Origin: a bacterium
GTDB lineage: Bacteria; UBP6; JAFGXH01
Reading direction: 5' to 3'
Assembly: GCA_027064085.1 (NCBI GenBank)
Contig: JAMOQH010000053.1
Span: 1-15,833, forward strand
DNA length: 15,833 nucleotides
In this document: positions 7,521-15,172 of the stretch, one piece after another
How the letters are laid out: every line of letters begins with the position of its first letter
Numbering within the stretch: the first letter of the stretch is position 1
Notes under the pieces: model-generated
Databases searched by the model: none
Told to the model about the DNA's origin: nothing
The model's input: the letters and a program-made list of their open reading frames with translations, nothing else
Translations under genes and position numbers: made by a program

Positions 7521-9635
7521 ATGTCACCATTTGATGATTCAGATAAGACTGTTGCTGATTTTGATTTAGATGCTTTTAACAAAGAAATGGAAGAAAAGCA
7601 AAAATCCAAAGATGGGAAGAAAAATTCTTCAACCCAAGATGTTAAAGAACTAGAAGAGTTTGAAGAACTAGAAGATTTTGAAGAACTAGAAGATTTTGAG
7701 GAGCTGGAAGATTTTGACAAAATAAATAATGATAATGATAATGATAAACTAGATTCTGGTTTTAATGATTATTCTCCTGATTTTACTGATGATTTAGATG
7801 ATATTGATGATGATTTATTTAATGAAGACTCCATTATTTCTAGAGGTTTAGAAGATTTATCAGAAGATAACTCTAAAAAGAAATCTAAAAAAAGAAAACG
7901 AAGGGGAAAATCTAGTAATCCTGATAAAACTATGATAGCCTCAGTAGAAGAAATTGAAGAAGAAATTGAAGAAGAAGTTGAAGAAGAAGCTAGTTCCTCA
8001 GAGAAAACAGAAATTTTTTCATTAAGTGATTTTGAAGAAGAATCTAGTAGCATTATTGTAGAATTAGCTAGAATAAAAATTATTGAAGGAGCAGATCTAG
8101 AAGAATATTCAATAAAGCAAGAAAAGGTTGTCATTGGACGAACTGAAAATAATGACATAATAATTCCAAATAAAACGATTTCAAGAAATCATTGCGAGAT
8201 ATCTAAAACAGAAAATGGTTTTAAAATCAAAGATTTAAACAGTGGTAATGGCATAAAAGTAAATAATAAAAAACTTAGCTCTAAGATATTAAAATCAGGT
8301 GATATTATACTAATAGGTAAGGTAAAACTTCAATTTATTGACCTATCAGTTGAACATGGAGGAGCATCAGAATCAACTGGTTCTGTTATTTTAAAGAAAA
8401 GAAAACCTCCTAAAAAGAAAGTAATTATTATCGCATCTGTAGCTGTAGTTTTTATATTAATACTATTGATTGTTTTTGCTCAAATTAGTAAGAAAAAAAG
8501 ATTAAAACAAGAAAAAATAGCTAAAATTCAAGCTGAAAATCAAAAAAGAAAAGCATTAAAAAAGAAAATATCGTTATTTTACTCAAGAGGTATTGAAGCT
8601 TATAAAAATAAAGAATGGAATTCTGCAATCACATATTTTGATAGAGTCTTAAAAATAAGGCCAGATTACAGTAAGGCAAAAAGTTATAAGAAATTCGCAA
8701 TATCAGAAAAAACTAATAAAAAACTACTTAAAGATTCTGAAGACTTATTATTAAAAGATGATTATCAAGGTGCATTATTTAAGTTAAAAAAAGTTCAAAA
8801 TACTTCTTCATATTATGCAGAAGCACAAGATAGATTTAAAATTGCAGCTAAAAAATATAAGAAATACAGATATGGATTAGCAAAAAAAGCAGCTGATGAT
8901 GAAGATTATGAAAAATCATTAGATTTTTTAACATCTCTTCTTGAAAGATATCCAGAGTACGACGATGCACTAAAGCTAAAAGAAATTGTTGACGAAAAGC
9001 TACTTTTAGCAAAGAAAAAGGATGAACCCAAAAAGGTTAAAATCAATTTAAAGTTTGATGAAAGTAAATATGTAAAAAAGAAGAAGAAACCTAATAAATA
9101 TGCTAAGGGATTAGTTTTATATGGTAACAAACAATTTGATGCAGCAATTAAATATTATCAAAAATTATCAGCAAAAAATGCTGCTAAATATGCAAAAAAT
9201 GTTCAAAATTTTAAATTAGTATACTCTAAAGGTATAAAATATTTAAAACTAAAAAATCCATCAAAAGGGATTAAACTTTTTAATAAAGCAATCTCTATAG
9301 ATGGTAAGCTAGGTAAAAAACTTGCAAAAGATATAAAAGCTAAATTATCTATTTTATATGCAATAAAAGCTAAAATTTATTTTGGAAGTAAAGATTACAG
9401 AAAAGCCTATAAATCAGCGAAAAAAGCAACTATTTTAGGACACTCCTCTGAAGCCAATAAAGTACTTGCTAAATTAGAAAAGAGAGCAAGAGACTTATAC
9501 CTTTCCGCATATCAACAAGAGAGAAGAAGCCCCGAATCAGCTAAAAGAGATTATAAATTAATAATGTCTATTCTTTCGCCAGGTAGTAAAATATATCAGA
9601 AAGCCAAAAAAAGATTTGGTAAACTAAAGAATTAA
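7521..9635 (+). CDS. FHA-domain transmembrane protein with acidic repeat N-terminus and TPR tail
   Basis: This 704-residue protein begins with a long acidic, low-complexity region (about 1-180) that contains four ELE(D/E)F(D/E) repeats (43-66), a basic patch (119-130) and a Glu/Ile run (143-156). An FHA domain follows (about 183-272) with G206-R207, S221-R222..H224 and N243-G244, the expected phosphothreonine pocket. A lysine-rich stretch precedes a transmembrane helix (about 300-320). The C-terminal half is helical with about five TPR-like repeats, for example near 354-387, ending close to the C-terminus. Three acidic-KT-hydrophobic motifs (threonines 10, 137 and 163) precede the FHA domain. 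It is the last gene of the cpaB-tadB-tadC-FHA run, 24 bp after its neighbour. It probably scaffolds a membrane complex; a direct link to the pilus is inference. Confidence 0.87.
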   Translation: MSPFDDSDKTVADFDLDAFNKEMEEKQKSKDGKKNSSTQDVKELEEFEELEDFEELEDFEELEDFDKINNDNDNDKLDSGFNDYSPDFTDDLDDIDDDLFNEDSIISRGLEDLSEDNSKKKSKKRKRRGKSSNPDKTMIASVEEIEEEIEEEVEEEASSSEKTEIFSLSDFEEESSSIIVELARIKIIEGADLEEYSIKQEKVVIGRTENNDIIIPNKTISRNHCEISKTENGFKIKDLNSGNGIKVNNKKLSSKILKSGDIILIGKVKLQFIDLSVEHGGASESTGSVILKKRKPPKKKVIIIASVAVVFILILLIVFAQISKKKRLKQEKIAKIQAENQKRKALKKKISLFYSRGIEAYKNKEWNSAITYFDRVLKIRPDYSKAKSYKKFAISEKTNKKLLKDSEDLLLKDDYQGALFKLKKVQNTSSYYAEAQDRFKIAAKKYKKYRYGLAKKAADDEDYEKSLDFLTSLLERYPEYDDALKLKEIVDEKLLLAKKKDEPKKVKINLKFDESKYVKKKKKPNKYAKGLVLYGNKQFDAAIKYYQKLSAKNAAKYAKNVQNFKLVYSKGIKYLKLKNPSKGIKLFNKAISIDGKLGKKLAKDIKAKLSILYAIKAKIYFGSKDYRKAYKSAKKATILGHSSEANKVLAKLEKRARDLYLSAYQQERRSPESAKRDYKLIMSILSPGSKIYQKAKKRFGKLKN
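7647..7718 (+). repeat. Four tandem 18-bp in-frame repeats encoding ELE(D/E)F(D/E)
   Basis: Four consecutive 18-bp units encode a six-residue acidic hexad with Leu and Phe at fixed positions. Units two and three are identical as protein, and the DNA copies differ by only a few synonymous changes, which suggests recent expansion. The hexads lie in the disordered acidic N-terminus of the larger FHA protein, and copy number may vary between strains. Confidence 0.85.
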
Positions 9636-9638
9636 TAT

Positions 9639-11390
9639 TTAATTTTTATTATAACTTTTATATCTTTCTGAATTAAATCTCATTAAAAACAAATGCTTAT
9701 TTACCTCTCCATACTTATTAAATTTAATTTCACCACTAATTGACTTAAAGTTTTTAATTAACAACTCATCTATTAATTTATTTCTTAGATTATCTCCTTC
9801 TAGTTTTTGGCTACTAATTAATTTGTTTAATATGTCAAACAATTCATAACCATATAATGAGTGCATAGAAGGCTTTCTGTTATAATTTCTAATATATAAT
9901 GATGTAAACTTAGAAATATTTTTATTATCGATTCTTGTATTATAAGTTGTAGGAAAGATAGCTCCTTGAATATATTTACCAGCACCTTCTGCAATAGAAT
10001 CATTAGCCCATGTTTGAGTTCCTAATAATTGTACAAATTTTAATTTATATTTTTTATCCTTAGATTTTTGAGTAGCTAAAAATTTTTGCCAATGATTATT
10101 CGTTTTAAAGTTTAAATCATATAGTGCTAAATATGGAAGTAATATTGTCGTTGATTCGGAACCATCAGGAATAAAAATAGCATCAAAATCAATTTTAGGT
10201 TCTAAATCTTTTTTTAATGTTTCCAATGCTTTTTTTAGTGAATATCCACTTTTAATCTTTTTTAATTTTCTTTTTTTATTTATATAATCAGATCTTGCAC
10301 TCAAATAGTAACGACCAACTAATTTTTTAGCAGGAGCAATATAATCCGCTTCTTTTACAGGAGAATAAGACCTCACTGCAGTAATCTTTCCTCCATTTTC
10401 TTCAATTGATTTCCAGAAAGCTATCATATTTTGGTTTCCATATTTTGAATCTGGATAAAATATAGCAAATTTTTTCAATTTTAGAACATCAATAGCATAT
10501 TTTGCCATAAATGATGCGGAAAAATCAATGTTTACAAAGTAACTAAAACTATATCTGTTATTTTTTACTAACTCATCATTTTTAGAGATTGATATAAAAG
10601 GAACTCGGTATTTTTCTGAAATCATGGAAACTAATTTAGAGTTTGATGATTTTATTGTTCCAATAACTATAAATACATTATCATCAAAAATTAATTCTTC
10701 AGCTGCTTTTTTTGTTGATTCTAAACTAAGGTCTGTTTCTTTTATTATTATTTTTAAGTTACTTTTGTATCTCTTTTGTGCAAGTTTAATACCATTCTCT
10801 ATATCCATTGCGAGTTTTTTATATCTGCTATTTTTAGGAACAATAAGACCTATTTTTGTCACATCATATGGAGTATTATATCTTTTATTTATTTCTTTAA
10901 TATTTTCTGGAATATTATTTAAATTTTTTAACAATGGTAAAATAGCTTTTAATTCATCATACTTGTTTATATGGTCTAAAATTTCTATTGTTTTATAAAA
11001 CTTATCTGTTAAATCCTCTGTAATAGACTCTATCTTAGTAAAAGTATTTGCAAAAAAAAGAACATTTTGATAAGTTAATTCTTGAGACAAATCAAAATCC
11101 TCATCAATATTTTTTGTTTCTGTTGTATTATTATCAGAATCAATTGGTTTTATATCATGATTATCTTTATTATTTTTATTATTTTCTCCATTTGTATGGG
11201 CATAATTTTTTTGCCCATTACCATTATTTTCATCAGGAGTTTTATTAACTTCTTTTTTTAAGTTATTTTTATCATCTTTATTCTCAACTAGGTCTTTATG
11301 CTCTTTGTTATCTTTTTTTGTCGTTTTGTCTACACAAGATGATAACATAAAAAACATAATACTAAATATTATAATTATAAATAGTCTCAT
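9639..11390 (-). CDS. Lipoprotein with type-1 periplasmic-binding fold (LpoA-like or LivJ-like)
   Basis: The 583-residue protein has a lipoprotein signal peptide with lipobox LSSC (lipidated C19) and a long Asn/Asp/Lys-rich linker (about 22-100), then a short helical part (about 105-170). A periplasmic-binding type-1 (Peripla_BP_6) domain follows from about 178: KIGLIVPKNSRYKKLAMDIE, VFIVIGTIKSSNSKLV, VPFISIS, KKFAIFYPDSKYGNQN and FDAIFIPDG are the usual strand-turn elements. This fold is shared by branched-chain amino-acid binding proteins and by LpoA-type activators of penicillin-binding proteins. No ABC permease or ATPase genes are adjacent, and a helical N-terminal part before the fold fits LpoA-like proteins, so I lean to that reading without certainty. 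Its ATG overlaps the preceding pseudouridine synthase stop by 4 bp (ATGA), with GGAGA 4 nt upstream. It converges on the FHA gene with a 3-bp gap. Confidence 0.85.
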   Translation of the reverse strand: MRLFIIIIFSIMFFMLSSCVDKTTKKDNKEHKDLVENKDDKNNLKKEVNKTPDENNGNGQKNYAHTNGENNKNNKDNHDIKPIDSDNNTTETKNIDEDFDLSQELTYQNVLFFANTFTKIESITEDLTDKFYKTIEILDHINKYDELKAILPLLKNLNNIPENIKEINKRYNTPYDVTKIGLIVPKNSRYKKLAMDIENGIKLAQKRYKSNLKIIIKETDLSLESTKKAAEELIFDDNVFIVIGTIKSSNSKLVSMISEKYRVPFISISKNDELVKNNRYSFSYFVNIDFSASFMAKYAIDVLKLKKFAIFYPDSKYGNQNMIAFWKSIEENGGKITAVRSYSPVKEADYIAPAKKLVGRYYLSARSDYINKKRKLKKIKSGYSLKKALETLKKDLEPKIDFDAIFIPDGSESTTILLPYLALYDLNFKTNNHWQKFLATQKSKDKKYKLKFVQLLGTQTWANDSIAEGAGKYIQGAIFPTTYNTRIDNKNISKFTSLYIRNYNRKPSMHSLYGYELFDILNKLISSQKLEGDNLRNKLIDELLIKNFKSISGEIKFNKYGEVNKHLFLMRFNSERYKSYNKN

Positions 11391-12094
11391 TTTATCTCCA
11401 TTAATTTATTATACTCTAATTTACTCAATACTTTATATTCACCTTCTTTTAAATTTCCAAGTTTTATACCTGCAATTTCTACTCTTTTAAGCTTTATAAC
11501 ATTAGCACCAAAAAATTTAAACATTTTTTTTATCTGCCTATTCATTCCCTCATGAATAGTAACTTTATAAGTAAATAATTTACCATATTTCTTTAAAAAC
11601 ACAATATCAGAGTTAGAAGTTCTTTTATTTTCTATCTTTATTCCCTTTTTAAATAGTGTTATCTCTCTAGAAACTAAAGATTTATCAATTGTTGCAATAT
11701 AAACTTTATTTTTATTTTTTGATGGATGCATCAATTTATTTGAAAATTCTCCATCATTTGTTATAAACAACAATCCTGTTGTATCATAATCAAGTCTTCC
11801 AACCGGAAATAATCTAGTATTTTCATTTTTAAAAAAATCTATTACAGTTTTTCTATTTTGAGGGTCTTTTACTGTAGTTACAACATTTAATGGCTTATTA
11901 AATATAAAATATTTATACCTTTGTAACTCAAGCACTTTATTTTTATAAACAACAATATCTTTATTTGTATCAATTTTTATTCCAGGATTTTTTACAACTA
12001 AATTATTAACAATAATCTTTCCATTAAATATTAACTCATCAGCTTTTCTTCTAGAACTAACTCCTGATTTGGCAATATATAAATTTAACCTCAT
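11387..12094 (-). CDS. RsuA/RluB-family rRNA pseudouridine synthase
   Basis: This 235-residue enzyme has an N-terminal S4 RNA-binding domain (residues 1 to about 50, beginning MRLNLYIAKSGVSSRRKADE) and the RsuA/RluB/RluE catalytic domain. The signature GRLDYDTTGLLF (99-110) holds the catalytic aspartate D102, and the motif HEGMNRQIKKMF near 185-196 is also conserved. It isomerises uridine to pseudouridine in rRNA. RluB-type (23S rRNA) seems most likely from the S4 domain and sequence, but RsuA or RluE cannot be excluded. The frame extends to a GTG at 12103, but AAGGAAG at 12103-12109 is spaced 8 nt from ATG 12094, and the family normally starts with this MRLN-type S4 sequence. It follows the ClpX-like gene by 5 bp and overlaps the lipoprotein gene by 4 bp, so all three are probably translated in a coupled way. 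Confidence 0.93.
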   Translation of the reverse strand: MRLNLYIAKSGVSSRRKADELIFNGKIIVNNLVVKNPGIKIDTNKDIVVYKNKVLELQRYKYFIFNKPLNVVTTVKDPQNRKTVIDFFKNENTRLFPVGRLDYDTTGLLFITNDGEFSNKLMHPSKNKNKVYIATIDKSLVSREITLFKKGIKIENKRTSNSDIVFLKKYGKLFTYKVTIHEGMNRQIKKMFKFFGANVIKLKRVEIAGIKLGNLKEGEYKVLSKLEYNKLMEIK

Positions 12095-12099
12095 TGATA

Positions 12100-13290
12100 T
12101 CACTTCCTTATAAAACTTTTTGTAACTCTGATTTTCTTTTCTCCACTATTAACTATTTCAAATTTTAACTTTTGTGTTATTCTATCAATAATTCCTTTTA
12201 TTCCTCTTGCTCCTAATTCTAACTTATAAGCTAAAGACGCAATCTCATCTAAAGCCCCATCAGTAAAACTTATTTCAGAACTATGATATTCAAAAAACTT
12301 ATTTAAAGAATTTATATATGGATTATCTGTATTTTTTAAAATATTAAATAAGTCGTTTTTAGTTAATTTATCTAAAACAGCTATAGACTGTATTCGCCCT
12401 ACTAATTCGGGAATAATTCCATACTCTATAATATCAGAATGTAAAACAACATTATTTTTATTATTAGTAATTTTGTTATTTTTAAAACCCATTCCTTGTT
12501 TTTTATTTCTTCTTTTTATTACATCACTTATTTTAACAAAAGCACCTGAAAAAATAAATAGAATATTATCGGTTTTAATTTCAATTCTAGAAGCATCTCT
12601 ATCTAAACCTGCTTTACAAATATGCTTTCCACCCTCAATTAACTTTAAAAATTCCTGTTGTAATTCTGCTCCACCAACAGAACTATGGCTATCATTATCA
12701 ACCATTTTATCAAATTCATCTATTAATATTACTCCATTTTGGGCTTTTTCAAGATTTCTCTCTGCATTTATATATAACCTCGTCAAAATATCATCAAGCC
12801 TAGTACCCACATATCCAGCACTAACCATGTTCGCCGCATTTGCTGTAATAAAGGGTTTATCTATATATTTTGCAAGTAAAGATGCCATATATGTTTTACC
12901 ACTTCCTGTTGGGCCAATTAAAAGAGCATTAGGTTTTAAATAATTATCATCTTCCTTTTTTAAGATAATATGCTCGTAGTATGCCAAAATTAATTTCTCT
13001 TTAGCATCTTCTTGGCCTACAACCTTTGAATCAAGATATTCCTTTAAAGCGTTAAGGCTGTATTTATCAGCAGGTTTTTGTGTGTTTAAATCAATTTTAT
13101 TTTTTATTTTGCTGTATTTTTTAAGGTCTTCAAATAAATCATCAAACTGCCATTGCTTCATTGATGGAACATTTTCAAGTATTTTTAATTTTTGAGTATG
13201 GGAAAATCTGTCAGTTATCTCTAAAAGACTTAAAAAGCTTGCCTCATCTATTTTAAGATTATTTTTAGGCATTTTATATTTTTGTTCCAT
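12100..13290 (-). CDS. ClpX-like AAA+ unfoldase lacking the zinc-binding domain
   Basis: The 396-residue protein matches the ClpX AAA+ module from about residue 72: VVGQEDAKEKL, Walker A GPTGSGKT (126-133), pore loop GYVG (159-162), Walker B ILIDE (188-192), sensor-1 region LFIFSGAF, arginine finger R299 in PELVGRI, and sensor 2 GARGIK (R362). It has no four-cysteine zinc-binding domain. Residues 1-70 are a different, helical, unassigned region. MGF (267-269) stands where ClpX has its ClpP-docking IGF tripeptide, so peptidase contact remains possible, but clpP is not adjacent. The RKH-loop sequence of housekeeping ClpX is not recognisable. It is therefore more likely a specialised paralog than the cell's only ClpX. 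It is first in an operon with the pseudouridine synthase and lipoprotein genes. The start has a weak ribosome binding site (GGAT); ATG 13272 is a poorer alternative. Confidence 0.88.
   Translation of the reverse strand: MEQKYKMPKNNLKIDEASFLSLLEITDRFSHTQKLKILENVPSMKQWQFDDLFEDLKKYSKIKNKIDLNTQKPADKYSLNALKEYLDSKVVGQEDAKEKLILAYYEHIILKKEDDNYLKPNALLIGPTGSGKTYMASLLAKYIDKPFITANAANMVSAGYVGTRLDDILTRLYINAERNLEKAQNGVILIDEFDKMVDNDSHSSVGGAELQQEFLKLIEGGKHICKAGLDRDASRIEIKTDNILFIFSGAFVKISDVIKRRNKKQGMGFKNNKITNNKNNVVLHSDIIEYGIIPELVGRIQSIAVLDKLTKNDLFNILKNTDNPYINSLNKFFEYHSSEISFTDGALDEIASLAYKLELGARGIKGIIDRITQKLKFEIVNSGEKKIRVTKSFIRK
12103..12109 (-). promoter_or_regulatory. Ribosome binding site AAGGAAG for the pseudouridine synthase
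   Basis: AAGGAAG lies 8 nt upstream of ATG 12094, adjacent to the ClpX-like stop codon (12100-12102). It abuts the upstream GTG of the longer frame and could not serve it, so it decides the start. Confidence 0.7.
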
Positions 13291-13317
13291 TTACAATCCA
13301 TATTACTAAACTGTAGT

Positions 13318-13345
13318 ATTATAACAAACTATCATTGATTTTAAA
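13318..13345 (-). promoter_or_regulatory. Sigma70-type promoter of the clpX-like / pseudouridine synthase / lipoprotein operon
   Basis: A perfect TATAAT (13318-13323) with TTTAAA (13340-13345) 16 nt upstream lies 27 nt before the ClpX-like ATG on the minus strand. The -10 is consensus, the -35 matches TTGACA at 4 of 6 positions. The rest of the 168-bp gap (13291-13458) holds no gene. Confidence 0.6.
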
Positions 13346-13425
13346 AGATTTTTTTTAATTGAAAATTATTAATGTGTTTTATTGGTAAATAAGTTTCAAT
13401 GATATTTTTTGACAGAAAAGAATTA

Positions 13426-13441
13426 TCAAATGGAGATTTGA
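13426..13441 (-). terminator. Weak hairpin downstream of the cysteine-rich lipoprotein gene
   Basis: TCAAAT, a GGAG/CTCC tetraloop and ATTTGA can pair in a 6-bp stem, 17 nt after the stop of the cysteine-rich lipoprotein gene. On the minus strand it is followed by a broken T-rich stretch rather than a clean T-run. It is short and AT-rich, so it is at best a weak terminator. Confidence 0.25.
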
Positions 13442-13458
13442 AAAATGAAAGTTTAAAA

Positions 13459-15075
13459 TTAAGGAGTAGGAATATCTCCTCCTCCTGTTCCTACACATTG
13501 GCCGTTAATACAAAACTGACCAGGAATACAATCATCATTTGATTCGCATGTATTTCCGCCATTATTGGCAATACACATTCCTGCCATACAAGTTTGTCCC
13601 ATGTAACACTGATTGTCATCTTCACATCCCTGACATGCAGAGCGTCCAAAAAATGATTGACATTCCATTCCGTCTTTACAGTCGTCAGCATTATCACAGT
13701 GTCCATCTGTGTAGTAGCATTCACCACTCATAAAATCACATGATTTACCTTCTGCACACTGGTCATTTGAAAAACATCTTCCGCCATTATTATTACCATC
13801 AGTAGAACAATATTTTAAAAAGCCCATTAAGTCTTGACATGTTTGACCTTCGGGGCAATCTCTATCTGTTTCACAACCAGTACAATATCCCATCTGACAA
13901 GTTAATCCTGCACCACAGTCAGCATCATTAGTACAGCCACTTCCTCCATATTCACATTTATTTGTATCTGGATTACAATGTTGCCCCACTCCACAATCTG
14001 CATCACTATAACAAATATTTTCTTGAGGAACACATTTATGTGAATTTAAATCACAAATCAATCCAAAATCACATTCACCGTCATTATTACATTCAAATTG
14101 TTCTGGAATACATTTATGAATACTTGTATCGCAAATCATACCATAATCACAATCCCTATTATCATGGCATCCTTCTTGTCTTGGAACACATTTGTTAATT
14201 TCAGTATTACAGATAAATCCATCTTGACAATCTTCATTACTTCTACAACCTTCTGGTTTACGAACACATTTATGATATTGTAAATTACAAATAAAACCTT
14301 CTTCACAGTCGTTATCATTATTGCAATCTGTTGGTTTAGGTACACAAACATGTTTATTTAGATTACATATAAATCCTTCTGCACACTCATCGTTATTTCT
14401 ACATTCAACAATTTCCTTACATTGATGAGTATAAATATCACAGTATTCATTTTCTTTACAATCTTGTTTTGAATTACAAGCTTCTTGCTTTTCTTTACAG
14501 TAGCCATCTTCAGCACAATATTGTCCATTAAGACATTCTGCATCTTTTTCACATTCTCTGTAATCTTTACATTCGCCTAAATTTCTGTCACAATATTGAT
14601 TTTCTTCACATTTAATTGTGTCACATGGATTTGGTTGTACACATTTATTATCAGTTGGAAAACATTGAGTTAACCCTGTGTTATTACCATTGTTATCTTT
14701 TATTTCTTTACATTCAAAACCATTAGGACAGTTATGATTTTCATCACAAAATGAAGAACAAAACTTACCATTTTCTAATGTCATACATAAATCTATTCCA
14801 CAATCACCATGATTTTCACATGTTTCACATAAGTGAGCTGTATATTTAATACACTTTTTATTAATTGGCTCACATATTTCGTCAGTTTCACAATTACAAA
14901 CTTCTAATTTCTCACATTTATGAGTATTAGGATTACAAAATTCATCAATTTTACAATCATTCTGAGTTGTACACTCATTAGATACATTATTTTTTTCTTC
15001 TGTTTTTTGAGCTCTATCTAAACAACCTGTTGTAAAAAAAAGCATACTTAAAACAATTAAAATTAAATATTTCAT
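13459..15075 (-). CDS. Large lipoprotein made of tandem four-cysteine modules
   Basis: This 538-residue protein has a lipoprotein signal peptide (lipobox TTGC, lipidated C18), a short polar segment and then about 17 small cysteine modules to the C-terminus, which ends in a Gly/Pro-rich tail. The best-conserved block (225-380) is six consecutive 26-residue units with cysteines at unit positions 1, 7, 13 and 20 and the pattern C-x5-C-x2-G-x2-C-x6-C. Modules like these (Dickkopf-N-like 'DADC..G..C') recur in surface proteins of Myxococcota and relatives, where the cysteines presumably pair as disulfides outside the cytoplasm. No enzymatic motif is visible. A role in adhesion, as a spacer or in the cell coat is inference. 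The start is set by GGAGG 7 nt before the ATG, and it has its own strong promoter. Base composition is richer in TGT/TGC codons than its neighbours. Confidence 0.9.
   Translation of the reverse strand: MKYLILIVLSMLFFTTGCLDRAQKTEEKNNVSNECTTQNDCKIDEFCNPNTHKCEKLEVCNCETDEICEPINKKCIKYTAHLCETCENHGDCGIDLCMTLENGKFCSSFCDENHNCPNGFECKEIKDNNGNNTGLTQCFPTDNKCVQPNPCDTIKCEENQYCDRNLGECKDYRECEKDAECLNGQYCAEDGYCKEKQEACNSKQDCKENEYCDIYTHQCKEIVECRNNDECAEGFICNLNKHVCVPKPTDCNNDNDCEEGFICNLQYHKCVRKPEGCRSNEDCQDGFICNTEINKCVPRQEGCHDNRDCDYGMICDTSIHKCIPEQFECNNDGECDFGLICDLNSHKCVPQENICYSDADCGVGQHCNPDTNKCEYGGSGCTNDADCGAGLTCQMGYCTGCETDRDCPEGQTCQDLMGFLKYCSTDGNNNGGRCFSNDQCAEGKSCDFMSGECYYTDGHCDNADDCKDGMECQSFFGRSACQGCEDDNQCYMGQTCMAGMCIANNGGNTCESNDDCIPGQFCINGQCVGTGGGDIPTP
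13936..14403 (-). repeat. Six tandem 78-bp units encoding 26-residue four-cysteine modules
   Basis: Residues 225-380 of the cysteine-rich lipoprotein consist of six units of exactly 26 residues, with cysteine 1 of each unit at 225, 251, 277, 303, 329 and 355. The units share the core GFIC/GLIC and HKCV-type endings. Flanking modules of 20-25 residues are more diverged. The exact periodicity points to expansion by in-frame duplication. Confidence 0.88.
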
Positions 15076-15100
15076 ACCATAACCTCCAAAACCCTTATAG

Positions 15101-15129
15101 ATTATAGTTTCTAATTAAAAAAAAGTCAA
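15101..15129 (-). promoter_or_regulatory. Strong sigma70-type promoter of the cysteine-rich lipoprotein gene
   Basis: On the minus strand TTGACT (15124-15129), a 17-nt spacer and a perfect TATAAT (15101-15106) lie 25 nt before the ATG. Together with the GGAGG ribosome binding site this suggests high expression. Confidence 0.75.
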
Positions 15130-15143
15130 AGAAAGTTTAAGAA

Positions 15144-15172
15144 TTGACAAATATATAAAATAATAATAGAAT
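15144..15172 (+). promoter_or_regulatory. Strong sigma70-type promoter of the TPR lipoprotein gene
   Basis: A perfect TTGACA (15144-15149), a 17-nt spacer and TAGAAT (15167-15172, 5 of 6 matches) lie 22 nt before ATG 15195. Its -35 box is 14 bp from the -35 box of the opposing promoter, so the two may compete or share regulation. Confidence 0.75.

Noticed and set aside
7409-8158. Minus-strand Ser-rich open frames opposite the acidic N-terminus of the larger FHA protein
   Set aside because: The serine runs are the reverse complement of GAA/GAT codons in the sense gene.
9625-9660. Bidirectional terminator between the convergent FHA and lipoprotein genes
   Set aside because: The 3-bp gap and the flanking AT-rich sequence hold no stem longer than a few A/T pairs.
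12095-12103. GTG start of the pseudouridine synthase, overlapping the ClpX-like stop
   Set aside because: The AAGGAAG site directly abuts the GTG, while its spacing to ATG 12094 is ideal.
13936-14403. CRISPR array, suggested by regular spacing of repeats
   Set aside because: The periodicity is a coding repeat in frame, the units are diverged copies with no unique spacers, and no cas genes are near.
13491-14552. Several short open frames on both strands within the cysteine-rich lipoprotein gene
   Set aside because: They arise from the periodic repeat composition. Only the long minus-strand frame carries a signal peptide, promoter and ribosome binding site.
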